A DNA stretch of 64,000 nt from Actinomadura rudentiformis (GCF_008923185.1 NZ_WBMT01000005.1:391747-455746), one strand, 5' to 3'; shown: positions 42,701 to 52,756, counted from the first letter of the stretch. The notes: a model not told the origin generated them from the sequence alone. Translations and numbers: made by a program.

Positions 42701-45246
42701 GATGCGGCTCCGTTCGGTGCGTGCACGGACAGGGCGACGATCATGGTGAGGCCGCCGCCGGGGGTGTCTTCGGGGATGAGTTCGCCGCCCATGGCCTCGA
42801 TGAGGCCGCGCGAGAGGGCGAGTCCGAGACCGACGCCGGTGTGGTTATCGCGGTCGTCGAGCCGTTGGAAGGGTTGGAAGACGCGGTCGCGGTCGGCGGC
42901 GGGGATGCCGGGGCCTCGGTCGGCGATCCGCAGCTCGACCCGGTCCTGGTGGGCGCCGGCGGTGACGAGCACGTTTGTGCCGGTCGGGCTGTAGCGCAGC
43001 GCATTGGAGATCAAATTGACCAGAACACGCTCCAGCAGCGCGGGATCGGCGTGGATTTCGGGTAGATCGGCGGGGATGTCCACGGTCACGTGTTGGCGTG
43101 CCTGGTCGCCGAGGTCGTCCACGGCGCGGGGAACGATCTCATCGAGGGCGAGCGGTTGCGCCATCATGCCGAGGGCGCCGGCCTGCAGCCGGCTCATGTC
43201 GAGCAGGTTGGCGACGAGCCGGTCGAGCCGTTCGAGGGATTGCCGCGCGGTGTCGACGAGTTCGGCCCGTTCCTCGTCCGTCCAATCGATCGCGGTGTTG
43301 TGAAGGCTGTCGACGGCGGCCATGGCACTGGCGAGTGGAGTGCGCAGGTCGTGGCTGACGGCGCTGAGCAGGGCGGTGCGCATCTTGTCGACGGCTTCCA
43401 GGGGGCGGGCCCGTTCGGCTTCGGCTTCCAGGCGCTGCTGGCGCAGCGCGGTGGCGGCTTGGACGGCGAAGGCTTCCAGGATGCGGCGGTCTCTGGCCGG
43501 GAGGGTGCGTCCACGGAGCGCGAGCGCGAGGTCGTCGCCGACGGGGATGGTGGTGTCGCCCTCTTCGGGGGTGGTGCAGGGTCTGCCGCCGGTGGTGGCG
43601 ACGATCCGCCAGTCGTCGGGGTCCCGCTGGGTGTCGGGGGTGACAGGCTGGTCAGCGGGGTGCTCCAGCAGGGTGACGGAGGTGAGTGCGAAGGTTTCGC
43701 GGAGCCGTGCGAGGAGGGTGTCGAGGGCTCGTTCGCCGCGCAGCACGTTCCCGGCGAGGGTGGACAGGACTTCGGCTTCGGCACCGAGTTCGGCGGCCTC
43801 GCGGGAGCGTCTGGCGGCCCGGTCGACGACGGCGCTGACCGCGATGCCGACCAGGACGAACACCGCCAGGGCGACCAGGTTCTCCTGTTCGGTGATGGTC
43901 CACTGGTGGTAGGGCGGGGTGAAGTACCAGTTGAGGAGCAGGAAGGCGGCGACTGCGGTGAACAGGGCGGGCCACAGCCCGCCGAGTAGTGCGATGCCGA
44001 CCACGGCCGCGAGGAAGAACAGGATGTCGCTGGGCAGGCTGAAGTCTTCACGCACCTGGGTGAGGGCGTAGGTGAGCAGCGGCAGCCCGGCCGCGGACAG
44101 CGCGAATGCGCCGAGCCGACGGCCAAGTGTGACACCGCGGTCGCGGGTGGGGCGGCGGATGCCTTGGCGGGCCTGGTCGTGGGTGACCATGTGCACGTCG
44201 ATGGAGCCGGACAGGGCGGTGGTGGTGACGCCGATGCCCGGCCGCAGCAACTGAGCGAGGGGACGGCGCCGGGAGACGCCCAGGACGAGCTGGGTGGCGT
44301 TGACGGCACGGGCGAACTCGAGCAGGGCTTTGGGGACGTCGTCGCCGACGACCTGGTGGTAGGTGCCGCCGAGCCCCTCGATGATCTCCCGCTGCTTGGC
44401 CAGGTCGGCGGGGCGGGCTCCGGTCAGCCCGTCCCCTCGGGCGACGTGGACGGCGAGGAGGTCGGCGCCTTTGGTGCGGGCCGCGATCCGGGTGGCGCGG
44501 CGGATCAGGGTCTCGCCTTCTTGGCCGCCGGTGAGGGCGACGACGATGCGTTCGCGGGCTTCCCAGGTGCCGCCGATGCCGTGGTCGGTCCGGTACCGGT
44601 CGAGCTGCTCGTCGACCTTCCCGGCCAGCCACAGCAGCGCGAGCTCGCGCAGCGCGGTCAGATTGCCGACCCGGAAGTAGTTCGACAGGGCGGCGTCGAC
44701 CTTCTCGGGGGCGTAGATGTTGCCGTGCGCCATCCTTCTGCGGAGCGCCTCGGGTGCCATGTCGACCAGTTCGACCTGGTCGGCGCGGCGTACGACCTCG
44801 TCGGGGATGGTCTCGCGCTGGGTGATCCCGGTGATGCGTTCGACGACGTCGTTGAGGGACTCCAAGTGCTGGATGTTCACCGTGGAGATCACGTCGATGC
44901 CCGCGTCCAGCAGCCGCTCGACGTCCTGCCAGCGTTTGGCGTTGAGGCTCCCAGGAACGTTGGTGTGCGCGAGCTCGTCGACCAACGCGACCTGCGGGGA
45001 GCGGGCCAGGACCGCGTCGGCGTCGAGTTCGGTGAACCGCGCGCCCCGATAGGTCATCTGACGGCGCGGGATGATCTCCATGCCGTCCAGGAGTTCCGCT
45101 GTGCGCGGCCTGCCATGAGTCTCCACATAGCCGACGACCACGTCGGTGCCGCGTTCGAGACGGCGGCGGCCTTCGCCGAGCATGGCGTAGGTCTTGCCCA
45201 CGCCGGGGGCAGCCCCCAGGTAAATGCGAAGCTGCCCCCTACGCAT
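42697..45246 (-). CDS. kdpD: KdpD sensor histidine kinase
   Basis: An 849-residue sensor. N-terminal KdpD domain with Walker A GAAPGVGKT and the ATP-site partner VGYVETHGRPRTAELL, then a universal-stress-protein domain (VALTGGQEGETLIRRATRIA), four closely spaced membrane helices (about residues 395-490, LGAFALSAAGLPLLTYALTQ to LVALAVFVLVGIAVSAVVD), a GAF-like linker, H-box AVSHDLRTPLASA, N-box LINLISNALRYSP-like VNLISNALRYSPTG, and G-boxes DRGPGIP and GVGLGLALSRGLI. It senses potassium limitation and turgor and phosphorylates KdpE. Length fits full KdpD. Follows kdpC after 13 bases. Confidence 0.97.
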   Translation of the reverse strand: MRRGQLRIYLGAAPGVGKTYAMLGEGRRRLERGTDVVVGYVETHGRPRTAELLDGMEIIPRRQMTYRGARFTELDADAVLARSPQVALVDELAHTNVPGSLNAKRWQDVERLLDAGIDVISTVNIQHLESLNDVVERITGITQRETIPDEVVRRADQVELVDMAPEALRRRMAHGNIYAPEKVDAALSNYFRVGNLTALRELALLWLAGKVDEQLDRYRTDHGIGGTWEARERIVVALTGGQEGETLIRRATRIAARTKGADLLAVHVARGDGLTGARPADLAKQREIIEGLGGTYHQVVGDDVPKALLEFARAVNATQLVLGVSRRRPLAQLLRPGIGVTTTALSGSIDVHMVTHDQARQGIRRPTRDRGVTLGRRLGAFALSAAGLPLLTYALTQVREDFSLPSDILFFLAAVVGIALLGGLWPALFTAVAAFLLLNWYFTPPYHQWTITEQENLVALAVFVLVGIAVSAVVDRAARRSREAAELGAEAEVLSTLAGNVLRGERALDTLLARLRETFALTSVTLLEHPADQPVTPDTQRDPDDWRIVATTGGRPCTTPEEGDTTIPVGDDLALALRGRTLPARDRRILEAFAVQAATALRQQRLEAEAERARPLEAVDKMRTALLSAVSHDLRTPLASAMAAVDSLHNTAIDWTDEERAELVDTARQSLERLDRLVANLLDMSRLQAGALGMMAQPLALDEIVPRAVDDLGDQARQHVTVDIPADLPEIHADPALLERVLVNLISNALRYSPTGTNVLVTAGAHQDRVELRIADRGPGIPAADRDRVFQPFQRLDDRDNHTGVGLGLALSRGLIEAMGGELIPEDTPGGGLTMIVALSVHAPNGAAS

Positions 45247-45259
45247 GATCAGTTCCCTT

Positions 45260-46174
45260 TCAGCCCTTGTACGGGGCGGTCTTGTCCAGGTCGATGTTCA
45301 GTTCCAGCACGATCACCGACGGCTCGCCCATGAACCCGGCAGCCCGGCCGGTGGTGTGCTTGTCGATCAGGGCGGTGACTTGGCCGACCGGGATGCTCCG
45401 GGTCTGCGCGATCCGGTTGACCTGCAGTTTCGCGTATTCGACGGAGATGTGCGGGTCAAGACCCGAGCCGCTGGCGGTCACCGCGTCGGCCGGGACGACC
45501 GGCCTGGCGGGGGCCTGGCCGCGGACCGGCACGACCTGACCGGTGCTGTAGTCCTCACCGTAGGTGTTGCACTCGACCTTGACCCCCTTGTAGGTGGCCA
45601 GGAACGGGGTCGCCGGGCAGGCCTCGTTGAGGCTGATCACCCGGGTCGGCTTGGATACGACACCGGCCGCATCGCGCGGGCCGAGCACCGACAGGACCGC
45701 GCCGACGCCGGACGGCGTGCAGTAGGGGCGGGCCCCGCTCACGCCCTCCAGCTCCCCGATCGCCTTGCTGCGGGTGCACACCGTGGACAGCAGGCTGGTC
45801 TTGGCGTTCTCATCCTCTTTCCCGGCCTTGACCAGCGCCGGGTCGGGCAGGGTGTCCACGGTGTCCTCCGGGCCCAGGTTGCTGGCCGAGGTGGAGGTCG
45901 GGTCATAGCCGTCGCCAGCGCTGGAGGGGCGCGACTGGAAGTACTGCTTGAGCGGGTTCCCGTCCTTGTCAGTGAAGTTCTGGCCGATCAGCGAGCTGCC
46001 GACACCCTTGCCGTTCGCACTGACAAGGGAACCGTTGGCCTTGTCCTTGAGGCCTGGCAGCTGGGCGACCGCGGTGATCACCAGCGGGTAGAGGGCGCCG
46101 CAGATCACGGTGAAGACGAGCAGCGCCCGCAGCGCGGCGACGTGCTGGCGGAGCCAGCCAGGAAGTGTGCCCAT
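45260..46174 (-). CDS. kdpC: KdpC subunit, long actinobacterial form
   Basis: A 304-residue subunit with one N-terminal membrane helix (LRALLVFTVICGALYPLVIT) and an outside domain. Conserved ends: GSLIGQNF-like SSLIGQNFTDKDGNPLKQYF, QSRPSSAGDGYDPTSTSASN at the front and VTASGSGLDPHISVEYAKLQ, VNRIAQTRSIPVGQVTALI, FMGEPSVIVLELNIDLD at the back. Between them is an insertion of about 110 residues with four cysteines (STVCTRSKAIG, ARPYCTPSG, LNEACPATP, VKVECNTYG) that the 190-residue enterobacterial protein lacks. KdpC stabilises the KdpA-KdpB complex. The stop of kdpB lies 2 bases upstream. Confidence 0.96.
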   Translation of the reverse strand: MGTLPGWLRQHVAALRALLVFTVICGALYPLVITAVAQLPGLKDKANGSLVSANGKGVGSSLIGQNFTDKDGNPLKQYFQSRPSSAGDGYDPTSTSASNLGPEDTVDTLPDPALVKAGKEDENAKTSLLSTVCTRSKAIGELEGVSGARPYCTPSGVGAVLSVLGPRDAAGVVSKPTRVISLNEACPATPFLATYKGVKVECNTYGEDYSTGQVVPVRGQAPARPVVPADAVTASGSGLDPHISVEYAKLQVNRIAQTRSIPVGQVTALIDKHTTGRAAGFMGEPSVIVLELNIDLDKTAPYKG

Positions 46175-46176
46175 GG

Positions 46177-48318
46177 TCAGAGTCCCGGTGTGAACTGGAT
46201 GAGGAGGTCGATGAGTTTGATCCCGATGAAGGGGGCGATCACGCCGCCCAGCCCGTACAGGTAGAGGTTGCGGCTCAGCAGCTTTGAGGCCGAGCTGGGT
46301 TTGTACTGGACGCCGCGCAGCGCCAGCGGGATCAACGCGATGATGACCAGGGCGTTGAAGATGACGGCGGACAGGATCGCCGACTGCGGGCTGGACAGCC
46401 GCATGATGTTCAACGCGTCGAGCCCCGGATAGAGGGTCACGAACAGCGCCGGGATGATCGCGAAGTACTTGGCGATGTCGTTGGCGATCGAGAACGTGGT
46501 CAGCGCACCGCGTGTGATCAGGAGCTGCTTGCCGATCTCAACGATCTCGATCAGCTTGGTCGGATCCGAGTCGAGGTCGACCATGTTCCCAGCCTCCTTG
46601 GCCGCGGAAGTTCCGGTGTTCATGGCCACGCCGACGTCGGCCTGGGCAAGCGCGGGTGCGTCGTTGGTGCCGTCGCCGGTCATGGCGACGAGCCGCCCGC
46701 CTTCCTGCTCCTTCTTGATGAAGGCCATCTTGTCTTCGGGTTTGGCCTCGGCGAGGAAGTCGTCGACGCCTGCTTCTGCGGCGATGGCCTTGGCGGTCAT
46801 CGGGTTGTCGCCGGTCACCATGATCGTGCGGATGCCCATGGCGCGCATGTGGTCGAACCGCTCACGCATGCCGGCCTTGACGACGTCCTTGAGATGGATG
46901 ACGCCCAGCACACGCGCTTGGCCGTTGCTGACCTCGCCGACGACCAGCGGGGTGCCGCCGGAGGCCGAGATGCCGTCGACGGCGTCTCCGAGCGCTGGGG
47001 AGACGACGCCGCCGTGGTCGCGGACCCAGCCGGCGACCGCGGACGCGGCGCCCTTGCGGAGCTGACGGCCGTCGAGGTCGACCCCGGACATGCGGGTCTG
47101 CGCGGCGAACGGGATCCACTGCGCGTGGGCGAGCTCGCCGGGGTGCCGTTCCCGCAGCCCGTAGGCCTGCTTGGCGTAGACGACGATGGAGCGGCCCTCG
47201 GGGGTCTCGTCGGCCAGCGACGACAACTGTGCCGCGTCGGCGAGCTGGTCTTGGGTGGTGGTGCCGACCGGGAGGAACGCCGAGGCCTGCCGGTTGCCCA
47301 GGGTGATGGTTCCGGTCTTGTCGAGCAGCAGGGTGTTGACATCGCCGGCGGCCTCGACCGCGCGTCCCGACATGGCCAGGACGTTGCGCTGGACCAGGCG
47401 GTCCATGCCCGCGATGCCGATCGCCGACAGCAGCGCCCCGATCGTGGTCGGGATCAGGCAGACGAGCAGCGACACCATGACGATGCCGGTCACGCCGTTG
47501 CCGTCCAGGGCGGTGGTGTCGAGCACGCCGGGGTTGTTCGCCTTCGCGAAGATTGCGAATGGCTGCATGGTGACGGTCGCGACCAGGAAGATGATCGTCA
47601 ACGCGGACAGCAGGATGTTGAGCGCGATCTCATTCGGGGTCTTCTGCCGGGCCGCGCCCTCGACCAGGGCGATCATTGCGTCGATGAACGACTCGCCCGG
47701 CTTCTGGGTGATGCGCACGACGATCCGGTCAGACAGCACCTTGGTGCCGCCGGTGACCGCGGACCGGTCGCCGCCGGACTCGCGGATCACGGGCGCGGAC
47801 TCGCCAGTGATCGCCGACTCGTCCACGCTGGCGATGCCCTCGATGACGTCGCCGTCGCCGGGGATGATCTGTCCGGCCTCGACGACCACGATGTCGCCCT
47901 GCTGCAGCTGGGCGGCCGGGACGTCTTCCTCGCTCAGGTCGGCGCCGGGCTTCCAGCCGAGCAGGCGGCGGGCAGTGGTGTCCTTCTTGGCGTTGCGGAG
48001 CGTGTCGGCTTGAGCCTTGCCGCGCCCCTCCGCGACCGCTTCGGCGAGGTTGGCGAATACGACCGTGAGCCACAACCACACGGCGATGAGGACCGAGAAC
48101 GCGGACAGGTCACGGGCGGCGAGGATGGTGGTCCAGACGGCGCCGATCTCGACGATCAGCATGACGGGGTTGCGCCACATGACCCTGGGGTCGAGCTTGC
48201 GGACCGCCGCCGGCAGTGAGCCGGCCAGCATCCCGGGGTCGAGCAGGCCGCCCGTGGCGCGGCGCGGCTTCGGCGGCTGCGGTGCGGCCGGGGCGTGCTG
48301 AAGGGTCGGGGTGGACAT
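46177..48318 (-). CDS. kdpB: KdpB P-type ATPase subunit
   Basis: A 713-residue P-type ATPase. Actuator motif TGES ([16 protein letters not shown]; the Ser is the inhibitory phosphorylation site known from E. coli), phosphorylated Asp in [12 protein letters not shown], nucleotide region, hinge [20 protein letters not shown], and membrane helices including [20 protein letters not shown] (the CLIPTTIG element for ion coupling). It powers high-affinity K+ uptake through KdpA. Its ATG 48318 shares one base with the kdpA stop (TAATG). A Pro-rich leader [16 protein letters not shown] precedes the first helix. An open frame upstream within kdpA is not used. Confidence 0.98.
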   Translation of the reverse strand: MSTPTLQHAPAAPQPPKPRRATGGLLDPGMLAGSLPAAVRKLDPRVMWRNPVMLIVEIGAVWTTILAARDLSAFSVLIAVWLWLTVVFANLAEAVAEGRGKAQADTLRNAKKDTTARRLLGWKPGADLSEEDVPAAQLQQGDIVVVEAGQIIPGDGDVIEGIASVDESAITGESAPVIRESGGDRSAVTGGTKVLSDRIVVRITQKPGESFIDAMIALVEGAARQKTPNEIALNILLSALTIIFLVATVTMQPFAIFAKANNPGVLDTTALDGNGVTGIVMVSLLVCLIPTTIGALLSAIGIAGMDRLVQRNVLAMSGRAVEAAGDVNTLLLDKTGTITLGNRQASAFLPVGTTTQDQLADAAQLSSLADETPEGRSIVVYAKQAYGLRERHPGELAHAQWIPFAAQTRMSGVDLDGRQLRKGAASAVAGWVRDHGGVVSPALGDAVDGISASGGTPLVVGEVSNGQARVLGVIHLKDVVKAGMRERFDHMRAMGIRTIMVTGDNPMTAKAIAAEAGVDDFLAEAKPEDKMAFIKKEQEGGRLVAMTGDGTNDAPALAQADVGVAMNTGTSAAKEAGNMVDLDSDPTKLIEIVEIGKQLLITRGALTTFSIANDIAKYFAIIPALFVTLYPGLDALNIMRLSSPQSAILSAVIFNALVIIALIPLALRGVQYKPSSASKLLSRNLYLYGLGGVIAPFIGIKLIDLLIQFTPGL

Positions 48319-49979
48319 TAGTGGATCCCTTCTGCCAGCGGGCCGAGGGCGAGCGCCGGGAAGAACGTCAGGGCCACCAAGACGAGGGTGAGGCCGACGA
48401 CCATGCCGATGAACTGCGGCCGGTGCGTCGGCAGCGTCCCCACCGATTCCGGGACCGGAGCCTGCTTCGCGAGCGAGCCCGCAAGGGCAAGGACGAGAAT
48501 GATCGGCAGGAACCGGCCGAACGCCATGCACAAGCCGAGCGCGGTGTCGTAGAACGGCGTGTTCACGGTGATCCCGGCGAACGCCGACCCGTTGTTGTTC
48601 GACGCGCTGGTGAAGGCGTACAGGACTTCGGAGAACCCGTGCGGGCCGCTGTTCAGCATCGAGGCGCGGGTCTTGGCGAACGCCATCGCGATCGCCGAAC
48701 CGATCAGCACCAAAGCGGGGGTGACCAGGAAGTACAGCGACGCCAGCTTGATCTCCCGCGGGCCGATCTTCTTCCCCAGAAACTCCGGGGTCCGGCCGAC
48801 CATCAGCCCGGCGACGAACACCGTGATGACCGCGAGGATGAGCATGCCGTACAGGCCGGAGCCGACTCCGCCGGGCGCGACTTCGCCGAGCATCATGTTC
48901 AGCAGCAGTACCGCCCCGCCCAGCGAGGTGTAGGAGTCGTGGAAGGAGTTCACCGAACCGGTCGACGTCAGCGTGGTGGAGGCGGCGAACATCGCTGAGT
49001 CCACGATCCCGAACCGCTGCTCGGTGCCCTCGCTCGCCGCGGCGACCGCCTCGGGCACGGTGCCGTGGTGGGCGACCTGAGCCGCGGTGGTCGCGGTGAT
49101 CGACACGATGGCCAGGACGGCCATCACGGCGACGATCGCATACCCCTGCCGCTTCTGGCCGACGAGCCGGCCGAAGGTGCGCGGCAGCGAGAAGGAGATC
49201 ACCAGCAGCAGGAAGATCTCGACCCAGTTCGTCCAGGCGGTCGGGTTCTCGAACGGGTGGGCGGAGTTGGCGTTGTAGTAGCCGCCGCCGTTGGTGCCCA
49301 GGTCCTTGATCGCCTCTTGGGAGGCGACGGCGCCGCCGGTGATGGTCTGCTGGCCGCCGGTCAGCGTGGTGACCGCGTGCGGGTCGGTGAAGTTCTGCAC
49401 GACCCCGCCGGCGATCAGCACGATTGCGCCGAGGACGGCGATCGGCAGCAGGATCCGCAGCGTGGCCCGGGTCAGATCCACCCAGAAGTTGCCGAGGTCC
49501 TCGGTCTTCCTGCGGGCGAAGCCGCGCACGAACGCGATCGCGACCGCCATGCCGACGGCCGCAGACACGAAGTTCTGCACGGCCAGGCCGCTCATCTGCA
49601 CCAGGTAGCCCATCGTGGACTCACCCGAATACGCCTGCCAGTTCGTGTTCGTCACGAAGCTGACGGCGGTGTTCCAGGCCACATGGTCGGGCACCGGGGC
49701 GAAGCCCAGGGACAAGAACAGCTTGTCCTGCAGCCGCTGGAACCCGTACAGGACCAGCACCGAGATCAGCGAGAACGCCAGCACACTCTTGGCGTACACG
49801 CTCCACTTCTGCTCGGCCTCGGGATCCACCCCGATCACCTTGTAGATGCCGCGTTCCAGCCTGTTGTGCTTCCTGGCGGAAAAGACGCGGTACATGTAGT
49901 CGCCCAGTGGCACGTGCACCAGGGCGAGCGCAACAAGCAGGGAGACGATGAACACGATCCCCGCGGTCGTGGAGCTCAT
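48318..49979 (-). CDS. kdpA: KdpA potassium-binding channel subunit
   Basis: A 553-residue membrane protein related to superfamily K+ transporters, with the four selectivity-filter loops visible: [60 protein letters not shown] and [20 protein letters not shown]. About ten helices. It binds and conducts potassium in the KdpFABC complex. The ATG at 49979 overlaps the stop of kdpF by one base (TGATG), and the stop overlaps the kdpB start, so all subunits are translated together. Confidence 0.98.
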   Translation of the reverse strand: MSSTTAGIVFIVSLLVALALVHVPLGDYMYRVFSARKHNRLERGIYKVIGVDPEAEQKWSVYAKSVLAFSLISVLVLYGFQRLQDKLFLSLGFAPVPDHVAWNTAVSFVTNTNWQAYSGESTMGYLVQMSGLAVQNFVSAAVGMAVAIAFVRGFARRKTEDLGNFWVDLTRATLRILLPIAVLGAIVLIAGGVVQNFTDPHAVTTLTGGQQTITGGAVASQEAIKDLGTNGGGYYNANSAHPFENPTAWTNWVEIFLLLVISFSLPRTFGRLVGQKRQGYAIVAVMAVLAIVSITATTAAQVAHHGTVPEAVAAASEGTEQRFGIVDSAMFAASTTLTSTGSVNSFHDSYTSLGGAVLLLNMMLGEVAPGGVGSGLYGMLILAVITVFVAGLMVGRTPEFLGKKIGPREIKLASLYFLVTPALVLIGSAIAMAFAKTRASMLNSGPHGFSEVLYAFTSASNNNGSAFAGITVNTPFYDTALGLCMAFGRFLPIILVLALAGSLAKQAPVPESVGTLPTHRPQFIGMVVGLTLVLVALTFFPALALGPLAEGIH

Positions 49980-50068
49980 CAGAACTTCTCCGGGAGCAGG
50001 AGGGCGACCACCAGGAACACGATCAGGCCGACAGCCAGAACCAGGCCGATGATGTTGTCGGGGCTCAC
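49979..50068 (-). CDS. kdpF: KdpF small subunit (29 aa)
   Basis: GTG 50068 starts a 29-codon [31 protein letters not shown] and TGA sharing a base with the kdpA ATG. One membrane helix with the terminal 'LLxPEKF' is the KdpF signature; in the known complex the peptide stabilises KdpA in the membrane. Missed by length filters. Confidence 0.92.
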   Translation of the reverse strand: MSPDNIIGLVLAVGLIVFLVVALLLPEKF

Positions 50069-50148
50069 AGGCGTCCGACCGCCTTCACGACGAGGCCGAG
50101 CACCGCGAACACCGCGATGGTCAGCGCTATGAGAACGAGGTCAGCCAT
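50065..50148 (-). CDS. 27-aa membrane peptide upstream of kdpF
   Basis: ATG 50148 encodes [20 protein letters not shown] and VKAVGRL, ending in TGA that overlaps the kdpF start (GTGA). It is a single predicted helix with a basic end, similar in size and character to KdpF but not the same sequence. GGAAAT-type bases lie ahead of the ATG (AAGGAAATCGAGTC). Its place at the head of the operon and the four-base overlap argue that it is expressed as part of the Kdp system. Confidence 0.75.
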   Translation of the reverse strand: MADLVLIALTIAVFAVLGLVVKAVGRL

Positions 50149-50532
50149 GACTCGATTTCCTTGATCAGCCCGGATTCCGGGCGGGTGAGTACGTTCCTGA
50201 TCAGCCAATGCGCCGACCCCGCCGGCACCGCCAAGATCAGCATTCCCAGCCGGAGCAGATCGATCGCTCCGTGCCAGGACGGCTCACCGGCCTCTTCCCC
50301 GAGGAATCCCAGGTAGAAGGACCAGGCGACCACGGCCGTCAGGACGGCGGCGGGCAGGTTGCGGACAACGGCGGCGAACACGCCGAGGACGGTTGCGAGG
50401 GCAGCCAGCTGGCCGCCGGGAGGCGGGGTGACGGCCGAGGCCAGCACGCAGCCGCCGGCCGATGCCGCGAAACCAATGGCCAGGACGATGCCTAGCAGAC
50501 AATCCCCCCCACCACGGTGCTTCGATCGACAT
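50127..50532 (-). pseudogene. Small membrane protein ahead of kdp, frameshift in a G run
   Basis: ATG 50532 with GAGGAAAGG ahead starts MSIEAPWWGG and then meets a run of seven G (plus-strand C at 50504-50510). With eight G the frame continues as DCLLGIVLAIGFAASAGGCV, LASAVTPPPGGQLAALATVL, GVFAAVVRNLPAAVLTAVVA, AWSFYLGFLGEEAGEPSWHG to TGA 50127, a protein of about 135 residues with three helices, of a type found upstream of sensor genes in actinomycetes. As written it is broken; the downstream part could still start at GTG 50447. Its end overlaps the 27-aa ORF. Family unnamed to me. Confidence 0.6.
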
Positions 50533-50599
50533 GACAGCCCTTTCCTCAGCCGCCGCCCGTGCGGCGCCGAAGGAAAGAAAACACCCTCGTTTCCGGCAT

Positions 50600-50747
50600 T
50601 TGACGCGTCTTGACGCTTTCCATACGGCCACGCCCGTGCTTTTCACGCCGTCCATACGCGCAGCATCCCGGGCACCATGATCAACAACGGTTCTGGCGCT
50701 CAGAGCAGCGGCTCCACCAGCGGAAGACGGCGTCAAGAACGCGTCAA
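50600..50747. promoter_or_regulatory. Two pairs of GCGTCAA repeats upstream of the kdp genes
   Basis: GCGTCAA occurs twice on the minus strand (50616-50610 and 50606-50600, step 10) and twice on the plus strand (50730-50736 and 50741-50747, step 11). Direct repeats spaced one helical turn are what OmpR-type regulators bind. The pairs face each other upstream of the kdp gene group, so KdpE is the obvious candidate. Confidence 0.5.
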
Positions 50748-50982
50748 GATCAAGCTGCCAGACGACGATCTGACGATCGAGGTTGTCCGAACGCTCCTTG
50801 AGGTTCCCCAGATGATCGCCGCGGTGACGACTCGTCATCGGCATAGGCGACATCGATGATGCTCATGCCGGAGCCGCCTGGGTCGCGCTGGCCGAGACCG
50901 CACGAACGAGATTGGCGAGGATCCAGCAGCATCGACTCAGCAGCGCGACTACCGTTGCCTCGCCCACATCGAGCGATTCCGC

Positions 50983-51130
50983 TCAGGCTTGGGGCCGGCT
51001 AAGCCAGTTGCGGTAGCTGTCTGCGGCTGGTGGGGAGGTGAGGGTGATGGTTTGGCCGACGCTTTGTGCCTGGGCGATCGTTTCGCTTGCTTCGAGCTTG
51101 CCCAGAAGCGTACGCAGGAACTTCCCGCTA
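50983..51130 (-). pseudogene. Unassigned C-terminal fragment
   Basis: Read leftwards: SGKFLRTLLGKLEASETIAQ, AQSVGQTITLTSPPAADSYR, NWLSRPQA and TGA 50983. The sequence looks coding (amphipathic helix, then a strand) and begins where the acyl-CoA dehydrogenase gene ends, so it may be the end of a lost gene, perhaps a transposase. No start and no family. Confidence 0.35.
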
Positions 51131-52756
51131 GACCTTGGGGGTGGCTCGTTCGATGATGGGGGAGAGGTCGAGGCCGGGTGGGAGGGTGCCGTAGGCGTGG
51201 CCCCAGTCGCCGGCCAGGCGGGTGGCGCAGAAGGCGTCGGCGACTGCGGGGTGGCCGTGTTTGACCAGGAGGGATGCCTGGAGGGTCAGGGCCAGGTGTT
51301 CGACTACTCGGCGGGCTCGGATCTCGATCGTTTCCAGGTCGGTGAGGGAGTCCTTGGCTTGCTGGACGGCCCTGTCCAGGCAGTGGTCGGCGCCGGAGGC
51401 TGAGGCGATCTCGTCGAAGAAGACGTCGATGACGTGGGGTTCTTTGAGCATGGCGCGCAGGACGTCCAGCGCGGCGACGTTCCCAGAGCCTTCCCAGATT
51501 CCGTTCAGGGGGGATTCGCGGAAGAGGCGGGGCATGCCGGACTCTTCTACGTAGCCGTTGCCGCCGAGGCATTCGAGGGCCTCGGCGGCGTGGGCCGGTG
51601 CGCGCTTGCAGACCCAGTACTTCGTGACCGCGAGGGCCAGGCGCTTGAAGGCGGTCTCGGACTCGTCGCCGCGTACGGAACGGTCGGTGGCGCCCGCCAG
51701 GCGCATCATGACCGTGGTGGCGGCCTCGGACTCGACGGCGAGGTCGGCCAGGACGTTGCGCATCAGGGGCTGGTCGACGAGGTACTTGCCGAACGCCTGG
51801 CGGTGGACGGCATGATGCGTCGCGGTGACCAGGCCATGGCGCATGCCGGAGGCGGCGCCGATCACGCAGTCCAGACGGGTCATGTTGACCATCTCGATGA
51901 TGGTGCGGACGCCGCGGCCCTCGTCGCCCACGCGGTGGGCGACGGCGTTCTCGTACTCGATCTCGGACGAGGCGTTGGAGTGGTTGCCGAGCTTGTCCTT
52001 CAGGCGCATCAGCCGGAGGGAGTTGAGCGAGCCGTCGGGGAGGACGCGGGGAACCAGGAAGCAGGTCACGCCGGCGTCGGTCTGGGCGAGGGTCAGGAAG
52101 ACGTCGCACATCGGGGCGCTCGTGAACCACTTGTGCCCGACGAGGCGGTAGGTGCCGTCGGAAGTGGGCGTCGCCCGGGTGGTGTTGGCGCGGACGTCGC
52201 TGCCGCCCTGCTTCTCGGTCATCGACATGCCCGCGAGGAGGGCGGTCTTGGTGAGGGGTGCGCGGAGACCGTAGTCGTAGGTGCTCTCGGTGAGGAGGGG
52301 CTCGTACTGGGCGGCCAGGTCGGGGTTCTGGCGGAGTGCCGGGACGGAGGCGTACGTCATGGAGATCGGGCAGCCGTGACCGGCGTCGGCCCGCCAGGTG
52401 TAGAACTTGGCGGTGCGGGCGACGTGGGCGCCGGGGCGGGATGAGGCCCAGGGGGCGCCGTGCAGGCCGTGGGTGACGGCAACGTTCATGAGCTCGTGCC
52501 AGGCCGGGTGGAACTCGACCTCGTCGATGCGGTGTCCGTAGCGGTCGTGGGTCCGCAGGACGGGTTTGTGCTCGTTGGCCAGGCGGCCCCATTCCTGGGC
52601 CTCGTGGGTGCCGGAGAGGCGGCCCAGCTCGTGGATCTCGGCGGCCGCCCACCCCGCGCCCTCGCGCTGGAGCCCGTCCAGGAGGGCCGGTTCGTCCGCG
52701 GTGTCGTAGTCGACGAGCGGGGGGACCTGGTTGAACACCTCGTGCGTCATGGCCAT
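51128..52756 (-). CDS. Acyl-CoA dehydrogenase, AidB-like
   Basis: A 542-residue flavoprotein of the isovaleryl/AidB branch: FNQVPPLVDYDTADEPALLD at the start (AidB-type 'NQPPPL..Y'), FAD-binding GMSMTEKQGGSDVRANTTRA, FKRLALAVTKYWVCKRAPAH and the adenine-site YVEESGMPRLFRESPLNGIW, EGSGN. AidB binds FAD and DNA and is tied to alkylation damage response in E. coli; in actinomycetes the function is unproven. Length fits. Start is ATG 52756 or 52750. The gene stands alone, divergent from the DUF1707 gene. Confidence 0.94.
   Translation of the reverse strand: MAMTHEVFNQVPPLVDYDTADEPALLDGLQREGAGWAAAEIHELGRLSGTHEAQEWGRLANEHKPVLRTHDRYGHRIDEVEFHPAWHELMNVAVTHGLHGAPWASSRPGAHVARTAKFYTWRADAGHGCPISMTYASVPALRQNPDLAAQYEPLLTESTYDYGLRAPLTKTALLAGMSMTEKQGGSDVRANTTRATPTSDGTYRLVGHKWFTSAPMCDVFLTLAQTDAGVTCFLVPRVLPDGSLNSLRLMRLKDKLGNHSNASSEIEYENAVAHRVGDEGRGVRTIIEMVNMTRLDCVIGAASGMRHGLVTATHHAVHRQAFGKYLVDQPLMRNVLADLAVESEAATTVMMRLAGATDRSVRGDESETAFKRLALAVTKYWVCKRAPAHAAEALECLGGNGYVEESGMPRLFRESPLNGIWEGSGNVAALDVLRAMLKEPHVIDVFFDEIASASGADHCLDRAVQQAKDSLTDLETIEIRARRVVEHLALTLQASLLVKHGHPAVADAFCATRLAGDWGHAYGTLPPGLDLSPIIERATPKV

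Noticed and set aside
50677..50859. 60-codon plus-strand ORF upstream of kdp
   Set aside because: It spans the GCGTCAA repeats, lacks a ribosome site and resembles no protein; the repeats explain the sequence better.
50533..50860. c-di-AMP (ydaO) riboswitch ahead of kdp
   Set aside because: Such elements control kdp genes in some bacteria, but none of the conserved ydaO core was visible.
51434..52444. Plus-strand ORF opposite the acyl-CoA dehydrogenase gene
   Set aside because: Antisense shadow rich in Gly, Val and Ala without motifs.
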